Below are positions 24,341-29,007 of a stretch of 29,007 nt of DNA, one piece after another (position 1 is the stretch's first letter; every line of letters starts with the position of its first letter). Made by a program: the position numbers and the translations under genes. The DNA is from Cellvibrionaceae bacterium (GTDB lineage: Bacteria > Pseudomonadota > Gammaproteobacteria > Pseudomonadales > Cellvibrionaceae): positions 1 through 29,007 of the forward strand of contig JAGKWQ010000020.1 of NCBI GenBank assembly GCA_021151825.1, written 5' to 3'. The notes beneath the pieces are model-generated. The model saw only the letters and a list, made by a program, of their open reading frames with translations. It did not search any database and was not told where the DNA came from.

Positions 24341-24709
24341 TTACAGCACTTCTGGAGCCAAAGAAATGATTTTCATAAATTTCTCGCCGCGCAACTCACG
24401 AGTTACCGGTCCGAAAATACGGGTACCAATCGGAGCATCTTGGTTGTTCAGCAGTACGGCAGCATTATCGTCAAACTTGATTAATGAACCGTCTTGACGA
24501 CGCACGCCTTTTTTGGTGCGTACAACAACTGCCTTCATTACTTGGCCTTTCTTCACCTTACCGCGAGGAATTGCTTCCTTAACGGTTACTTTGATGATGT
24601 CACCCACGGCTGCATAGCGACGGTGGGAGCCGCCAAGAACCTTGATGCACATGACACGGCGAGCACCGCTGTTGTCAGCAACATCTAAGTAGCTTTCTGT
24701 TTGAATCAT
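24341..24709 (-). CDS. rplN: 50S ribosomal protein L14
   Basis: A complete 122-residue L14: MIQTESYLDVADNSGARRVM at the start, KVLGGSHRRYAAVGDIIKVT in the core and GPVTRELRGEKFMKIISLAP at the end. L14 forms part of intersubunit bridges and binds the silencing factor RsfS. GGAGACGG lies upstream. Its upstream neighbour rpsQ is damaged, but spacing from the rpsQ stop (20 nt) looks natural. Confidence 0.98.
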   Translation of the reverse strand: MIQTESYLDVADNSGARRVMCIKVLGGSHRRYAAVGDIIKVTVKEAIPRGKVKKGQVMKAVVVRTKKGVRRQDGSLIKFDDNAAVLLNNQDAPIGTRIFGPVTRELRGEKFMKIISLAPEVL

Positions 24710-24729
24710 CGTCCGTCTCCGAAACTGAC

Positions 24730-24834
24730 TTACAAAAGCGCGGAAGGCTCAATCAACACGGTGATGGTTTTATCCATCTTGTCGCTGACAACTTTGCCAG
24801 TCAGTGTACGAGCCACTTTAGTTTCTTGAGTCAT
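24730..24834 (-). pseudogene. rpsQ: 30S ribosomal protein S17, 34-codon internally deleted remnant
   Basis: The frame reads MTQETKVARTLTGKVVSDKM, then DKTITVLIE, the conserved S17 start, and then PSALL and stop. S17 normally has 84-88 residues and continues after VLIE with a basic RRVKHPxYGKYVKR-type segment, which is absent, so roughly 50 codons are missing. The stop lies 20 nt from rplN, a normal spacing, so the last residues may be the native end, but that is less certain than for the rpsD, rpsH and rplP ends. S17 is a primary 16S binder that is dispensable in some bacteria. Confidence 0.82.
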
Positions 24835-24836
24835 CG

Positions 24837-25028
24837 TTACTTACCTGCCTTTTGACTAAGCGCCGTTTTGATGCGAGCGATGTCTTTACGAACTTGCGAC
24901 AGCAAGTGCGATTGGTTCAATTGGCCAGTAGAAGCTTGCATACGCAATTTGAACTGTTCTTTCAATTGTTCCAACAAGACGCCATTCAGCTCTTCGACGG
25001 ATTTTTCGCGGAGTTCTGAAGCTTTCAT
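24837..25028 (-). CDS. rpmC: 50S ribosomal protein L29
   Basis: A complete 63-residue L29: MKASELREKSVEELNGVLLE, a helical hairpin, and LSQVRKDIARIKTALSQKAG. L29 lies by the peptide exit tunnel and forms part of the SRP and trigger-factor docking site. The ATG at 25026-25028 overlaps the native rplP stop as TGATG, a common coupling; a GTG one codon earlier is rejected because that overlap and the family N-terminus favour the ATG. Confidence 0.97.
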   Translation of the reverse strand: MKASELREKSVEELNGVLLEQLKEQFKLRMQASTGQLNQSHLLSQVRKDIARIKTALSQKAGK

Positions 25029-25257
25029 CACATCACCGAACGTTTAACAAATGTTGTTGTAATTGGCATTTTCCGCCACGCTTAACGTGACGAGTCATCG
25101 CACGACGTGCTGCCTCGATTTGACGCGCAGTAATGCGACCGCGACCAGTTGCCTTCAAGCCGAAATCACCAAAGCTAACTTTGGAGCCACGCTGGGCCAG
25201 ACCGCGGTTGCGGCCTTTCATCTGCTTGCGAAACTTTGTACGCTTAGGTTGTAACAT
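25028..25257 (-). pseudogene. rplP: 50S ribosomal protein L16, internally deleted with frameshift
   Basis: Codons 1-63 give MLQPKRTKFRKQMKGRNRGL through TRHVKRGGK, standard L16. The next bases in the neighbouring frame read KMPITTTFVKRSVM and stop (25028-25072), the normal L16 C-terminus overlapping the rpmC start. For a 137-residue L16, about 184 nt are missing, so the ends are out of frame; read through, it gives a 74-residue chimera with an unrelated 11-residue tail. The join falls within a run of four A (25069-25072). The missing middle contains the parts that organise the A-site tRNA region of the large subunit. Confidence 0.9.
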
Positions 25258-25269
25258 GATGCGTACCCC

Positions 25270-25950
25270 TTACTTGGACTTAGCGGTTTTTTTCTTGGAC
25301 GCAGCTTCGGTTTCAACAACATCACCGATTACTTCGCCTTTGAAAATCCACACTTTCACACCAATGATACCGTAGGTGGTGCTCGCTTCTGCAGTTGCAT
25401 AATCGATGTCTGCACGCAGAGTGTGCAGAGGCACACGACCTTCGCGATACCATTCACTACGAGCGATCTCGGCACCACCCAAGCGGCCACCCACTTGAAT
25501 CTTGATGCCTTCAGCGCCTTGACGCATTGCGTTTTGTACCGCGCGCTTCATCGCACGACGGAACATTACACGACGCTCAAGTTGCTGAGCCACGCCTTGT
25601 GCCACTAAAGCTGCATCCAAATCGGGCTTGCGAATCTCTTCAATATTAATATGAACAGGCACGCCCATTTGCTTGCTAACTTCAGCGCGCAACTTATCAA
25701 CATCTTCACCTTTTTTACCAATCACAATACCTGGACGGGCAGTATGAATAGTAATGCGCGCAGTATTAGCGGGGCGTTCAATATCAACGCGGCTAACTGA
25801 CGCACTAGCAAGTTTTTCCTGAATGTACGCACGTACCTTCAAGTCAATGTTGAGTTTGTCTGCGTACTCGGTACCATCGGCATACCATACCGAAGTATGT
25901 TTTTTGATGATTCCAAGACGAATACCGTTTGGATGTACTTTCTGACCCAT
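25270..25950 (-). CDS. rpsC: 30S ribosomal protein S3
   Basis: A complete 226-residue S3 starting MGQKVHPNGIRLGIIKKHTS. The KH domain includes PGIVIGKKGEDVDKLRAEVS, and the C-terminal domain GRLGGAEIARSEWYREGRVP and AEASTTYGIIGVKVWIFKGE, followed by a Lys-rich tail. S3 forms the mRNA entry tunnel and has helicase function. It lies 12 nt before rplP and 11 nt after rplV. Confidence 0.98.
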   Translation of the reverse strand: MGQKVHPNGIRLGIIKKHTSVWYADGTEYADKLNIDLKVRAYIQEKLASASVSRVDIERPANTARITIHTARPGIVIGKKGEDVDKLRAEVSKQMGVPVHINIEEIRKPDLDAALVAQGVAQQLERRVMFRRAMKRAVQNAMRQGAEGIKIQVGGRLGGAEIARSEWYREGRVPLHTLRADIDYATAEASTTYGIIGVKVWIFKGEVIGDVVETEAASKKKTAKSK

Positions 25951-25961
25951 AACGCGCTCTC

Positions 25962-26294
25962 TTACTTATCGGCTACTTTAACGGTGATATGACAAGTACG
26001 CTTGGTAATACGATCAGCACGGCCTTTGGCACGTGGCTTAATGCGCTTCAGGCTTACACCTTCATCGACAAAAATCGTTTTTACTTTTAACTCATCAACA
26101 TCAGCGCCTTCGTTATGCTCAGCATTTGCAATTGCAGATTCGAGCACTTTCTTGATAATCGCTGCACCCTTTTTGGTACTGAATGCAAGAATATCAAGCG
26201 CGTCTTCAACGCCTTTACCGCGAATTTGATCAGCAACCAAACGCGCTTTTTGCGCCGACAGACGAGCACCGCTTAATTTTGCTGCTACTTCCAT
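25962..26294 (-). CDS. rplV: 50S ribosomal protein L22
   Basis: A complete 110-residue L22: LSAQKARLVADQIRGKGVED near the start, the ESAIANAEHNEGADVDELKV helix, and the extended loop SLKRIKPRAKGRADRITKRT that lines the peptide exit tunnel, where macrolide and arrest-peptide effects map. The tunnel loop shows no insertion or deletion. Confidence 0.98.
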   Translation of the reverse strand: MEVAAKLSGARLSAQKARLVADQIRGKGVEDALDILAFSTKKGAAIIKKVLESAIANAEHNEGADVDELKVKTIFVDEGVSLKRIKPRAKGRADRITKRTCHITVKVADK

Positions 26295-26306
26295 CGTATA
26301 CCTCGA

Positions 26307-26585
26307 TTAGCGTTTTTTCGCTTTCTTATCAGCGGCATGGCCACGATAAGTGCGGGTTGCGGCAAATTCGCCAAGCTTATGGCCAACCATTTCTTCGTTA
26401 ACCAAAACCGGAACATGTTGACGTCCATTGTGTACAGCCAAAGTCAAACCAACCATTTCCGGCATAATCATGGAACGGCGTGACCAAGTCTTGATTGGAC
26501 GACGATCATTGCTCGCGATCGCGGCCTCGACCTTCTTAATCAGGTGAAGGTCGATGAAAGGACCTTTTTTCAGTGAACGTGGCAC
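26307..26585 (-). CDS. rpsS: 30S ribosomal protein S19
   Basis: A complete 92-residue S19: MPRSLKKGPFIDLHLIKKVE, IKTWSRRSMIMPEMVG, and HKLGEFAATRTYRGHAADKK at the end. S19 lies in the 30S head by S13 and contacts the 50S. It follows rplB after 34 nt. Nothing abnormal. Confidence 0.98.
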   Translation of the reverse strand: MPRSLKKGPFIDLHLIKKVEAAIASNDRRPIKTWSRRSMIMPEMVGLTLAVHNGRQHVPVLVNEEMVGHKLGEFAATRTYRGHAADKKAKKR

Positions 26586-26619
26586 TGTCTCTTCCTCTAT
26601 TCAGCTGTTAAGTCGGCGC

Positions 26620-27447
26620 TTATTTCTTGTCGCGACGACGAACAATCATGTTATCGGTGCGCTTGTTACTGCGCGTTTTGTAACCCTTGGTTGGAACACC
26701 CCACGGTGATACTGGATGACGACCACCAGAGGTACGTCCCTCACCACCACCCATCGGGTGATCAACAGGGTTCATTGCAACACCGCGAACAGTAGGACGA
26801 ATGCCTAACCAGCGCTTGGCACCAGCTTTGCCCAATGAACGCAAATTGTGTTCATTGTTTGAAACTTCACCGAGCGTTGCACGACAATCACTCAAGACCT
26901 TGCGCATTTCACCGCTGCGCAAACGCAAAGTTGCGTAAGCACCATCGCGCGCCACCAGCTGGACAGAAGCACCAGCAGAACGAGCAACTTGAGCACCTTT
27001 ACCAGGCTTCAACTCAACACAGTGAATGACACTACCCAACGGGATGTTACGGATTGGTAGGGTGTTACCTACTTTAATAGCAGCAGCATTACCCGACTCA
27101 ATTTTGTCACCAGCGCTCAAACCTTTGGGCGCAATAATGTAGCGACGCTCACCATCTGCATAACAAACAAGCGCAATATAAGCAGTACGATTTGGATCGT
27201 ACTCAATACGCTCTACAGTTGCAGGGATGCCGTCTTTGTTACGACGGAAATCAACTACACGGTAATGTTGCTTATGGCCGCCACCAACATGGCGAGTAGT
27301 AATGCGACCGGTATTGTTGCGACCACCTGACTTGGACTTTTTATCCAACAGAGGCGCATAGGGCTCACCCTTATGTAAATCCGGATTAACGACCTTTACT
27401 ACAAAGCGACGACCAGGAGAGGTTGGCTTAGTTTTTACAAGTGGCAT
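26620..27447 (-). CDS. rplB: 50S ribosomal protein L2
   Basis: A complete 275-residue L2, with GGRNNTGRITTRHVGGGHKQ, the EYDPNRTAYIALVCYADGER segment, and the C-terminal VAMNPVDHPMGGGEGRTSGG loop holding the histidine implicated in peptidyl-transferase activity. L2 is needed for subunit joining and peptide-bond formation. Full length, standard S10-operon position, 13 nt after rplW. Confidence 0.98.
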   Translation of the reverse strand: MPLVKTKPTSPGRRFVVKVVNPDLHKGEPYAPLLDKKSKSGGRNNTGRITTRHVGGGHKQHYRVVDFRRNKDGIPATVERIEYDPNRTAYIALVCYADGERRYIIAPKGLSAGDKIESGNAAAIKVGNTLPIRNIPLGSVIHCVELKPGKGAQVARSAGASVQLVARDGAYATLRLRSGEMRKVLSDCRATLGEVSNNEHNLRSLGKAGAKRWLGIRPTVRGVAMNPVDHPMGGGEGRTSGGRHPVSPWGVPTKGYKTRSNKRTDNMIVRRRDKK

Positions 27448-27460
27448 ATCAACGTTCCCC

Positions 27461-27757
27461 TTACTCAGCTACCGCAAAGTCGATTTCTTGACCTTGCTCA
27501 AGACGTACATACGCTTTTTTCCAATCGGATCTTTTTCCGATTCCATGGCGAGTACGCTTGGTTTTGCCTTTAACGTTCAATACACGAACCGACTCAACTT
27601 TAGCGTTGAACAGTGCCTGAACTGCGGTTTTAATTTCCAATTTATTGGCATCACCCAACACCTTGAAAACCACTTGGTTACTAGTTTCGCCAGCTGCTGC
27701 AGTCTTCTCAGACACCACTGGACCTAACAACACTTTATATATGCGTTCTTGGTTCAT
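27461..27757 (-). CDS. rplW: 50S ribosomal protein L23
   Basis: A complete 98-residue L23: MNQERIYKVLLGPVVSEKTA, LEIKTAVQALFNAKVESVRV, and GKTKRTRHGIGKRSDWKKAY. L23 is at the tunnel exit and docks trigger factor and SRP. Its ATG overlaps the rplD stop by 4 nt (ATGA), implying coupled translation. Confidence 0.98.
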   Translation of the reverse strand: MNQERIYKVLLGPVVSEKTAAAGETSNQVVFKVLGDANKLEIKTAVQALFNAKVESVRVLNVKGKTKRTRHGIGKRSDWKKAYVRLEQGQEIDFAVAE

Positions 27758-28368
27758 CCCAGGATCTCCTCGATTTTCTTCAGCGCAGGAACGGTAACGA
27801 TAACCTTGTCAAAGCCGATCAAACTCACCGGATCAACACCCTGAACATCAATCACGCCAACTTTGTACAAATTGCGTGAAGCTAGGAACAGGTTCTCGCT
27901 CAATTCTTCGGTAACAATTAACGCTTCAGTCAGATTGAACTGAGCCAATTTTTGTACCAGAGCTTTAGTTTTTGGCGCATCAACATCAAAGCTTTCAACA
28001 ACAATCAAACGATCCTGACGATTAAGCTCAGACAGGATGCACTGCAGAGCAGCACGATACATTTTCTTGTTAAGCTTTTGCTCAAAGTTGCGAGGCTTAG
28101 CTGCGAAAGTAGCACCACCGCCACGCCAGATTGGACTGCGAATAGTACCAGCACGAGCACGACCAGTACCTTTTTGACGCCAAGGCTTTTTACCGCCACC
28201 AGACACTTCAGCACGAGTTTTTTGCGCTTTAGTACCCTGACGAGCACCCGCCAAATAGGCAACTACTGTCTGATGAACCAAGTCTTGGTTGAATTCTCTA
28301 CCGAATGCAACTTCAGATACTGTAACAGTACCCTGTGTGCCACCGGGATTAACAATTTTTAATTCCAT
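27754..28368 (-). CDS. rplD: 50S ribosomal protein L4
   Basis: A complete 204-residue L4 with the extended tunnel loop KKPWRQKGTGRARAGTIRSP and the C-terminal ARNLYKVGVIDVQGVDPVSL. L4 starts 50S assembly; in Escherichia coli it also represses the S10 operon, whose leader is outside the window. I start at the ATG 28366-28368 because GAGGGG lies 8 nt upstream; an ATG two codons earlier would leave too little spacing. Confidence 0.97.
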   Translation of the reverse strand: MELKIVNPGGTQGTVTVSEVAFGREFNQDLVHQTVVAYLAGARQGTKAQKTRAEVSGGGKKPWRQKGTGRARAGTIRSPIWRGGGATFAAKPRNFEQKLNKKMYRAALQCILSELNRQDRLIVVESFDVDAPKTKALVQKLAQFNLTEALIVTEELSENLFLASRNLYKVGVIDVQGVDPVSLIGFDKVIVTVPALKKIEEILG

Positions 28369-28388
28369 GGTCATTTCCCCTCGGACAC

Positions 28389-29007
28389 TTAAGCGTTAGA
28401 GCGCGCTTTAACAGCAGGACGCACAATAACGTCACCACCAGGAGCACCAGGAATAGCACCCTTAACAAGAATCAGGTTACGCTCAACATCAATGCGAACG
28501 ATCTCGAGATTCTGAACGGTTACACGCTCAGCCCCCAAATGACCAGACATTTTCTTGTTTTTGAATACGCGACCAGGAGATTGACACTGACCGTTAGAAC
28601 CAGGAACACGATGTGAACGCGAGTTGCCGTGCGTGGCATCTTGCATATTGAAGTTCCAGCGTTTAACAGTACCAGCGAAACCTTTACCCTTGGATGTGCC
28701 AGTAACATCAATAATTTGACCCGCAGAAAATGCTTCTACAGTAATTGATGCACCAACCTCGAATGCTTCTTGAGCATCGTTGCGCAATTCCCAAACACCG
28801 CGACCTGCTTCAACGTTAGCTTTAGCAAAGTGGCCAGCTTCGGACTTGGCAACACGGGAGGCACGACGAGAACCTATGGTTACTTGCACAGCAGCATAAC
28901 CATCACTCTCGACGCTCTTAACCTGAGTAATGCGATTAGGCTCAACCTCAATCACAGAAACAGGGATGGAAACACCATCATCGGTAAATACACGAGTCAT
29001 ACCGCTT
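28389..29007 (-). CDS. rplC: 50S ribosomal protein L3, 5' end outside the window
   Basis: Nearly complete L3. The frame stays open to the right edge, where it reads SGMTRVFTDDGVSIPVSVIE; homologues have about ten further residues before this (GRKSGMTRVF context), so the ATG at 28998-29000 is internal. The conserved TGTSKGKGFAGTVKRWNFN and DATHGNSRSHRVPGSNGQCQ loop, which carries the methylated glutamine in Escherichia coli and reaches toward the peptidyl-transferase centre, is present. The gene is second in the S10 operon, so rpsJ should lie just beyond. Confidence 0.96.
   Translation of the reverse strand, partial: SGMTRVFTDDGVSIPVSVIEVEPNRITQVKSVESDGYAAVQVTIGSRRASRVAKSEAGHFAKANVEAGRGVWELRNDAQEAFEVGASITVEAFSAGQIIDVTGTSKGKGFAGTVKRWNFNMQDATHGNSRSHRVPGSNGQCQSPGRVFKNKKMSGHLGAERVTVQNLEIVRIDVERNLILVKGAIPGAPGGDVIVRPAVKARSNA

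Noticed and set aside
24837..25031. GTG start for rpmC one codon upstream
   Set aside because: The ATG at 25026-25028 matches the family start and the TGATG overlap.

Overview
The window is a chromosomal segment of a gammaproteobacterium. The S10-spc-alpha ribosomal order with secY-rpmJ and rpoA-rplQ, the uvrA / MFS / ssb neighbourhood known from Pseudomonas-type genomes, and the protein sequences fit a Cellvibrio- or Pseudomonas-related lineage. The genus is a guess from protein similarity recalled by eye. No insertion sequence, prophage, CRISPR array, tRNA or rRNA was seen.

Layout. (1) 1-4674, minus strand: a MacAB/DevBCA-like export operon (periplasmic adaptor, ABC ATPase, two FtsX-type permeases) ending at a hairpin at the left edge. 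(2) 4950-10830: a signalling block. A secreted solute-binding-like protein on the minus strand faces a 1224-residue MHYT-PAS-PAS-PAS-HisKA-HATPase-REC-HPt hybrid kinase, which overlaps by 4 nt a REC-HD-GYP protein, a probable cyclic-di-GMP phosphodiesterase. Three exact 22-bp-spaced repeats lie in the divergent region. (3) 10942-13033, minus: ssb and a YajR-like MFS transporter with a G10 tract. (4) 13249-16122, plus: uvrA. (5) 16123-16516: a 394-nt gap that I read as holding an undescribed Rsm/Csr-type regulatory RNA on the minus strand, with nine GGA motifs, an AGGAC-loop hairpin, an intrinsic terminator and a GacA/UvrY-like box about 65 bp upstream. (6) 16517-29007, minus: rplQ, rpoA, rpsD, rpsK, rpsM (alpha operon, own promoter), then rpmJ back through secY and the spc genes, then the S10 genes to a partial rplC at the right edge.

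The most anomalous feature is that five places in the ribosomal cluster have lost roughly 150-240 nt each: inside rpsD, rpsH, rpsQ and rplP, and across the rplO-secY junction, where the secY start codon is gone. Both ends of rpsD, rpsH and rplP can be read directly, sometimes in different frames, while all neighbouring ribosomal genes are full length. Several of these genes are essential or nearly so, so an assembly or consensus artefact is the leading explanation. Real deletions with intact copies elsewhere are the alternative.

The two best leads are therefore the candidate Rsm RNA, which would titrate CsrA/RsmA, and the multi-site loss in the ribosomal cluster, which must be resolved before this sequence is trusted.
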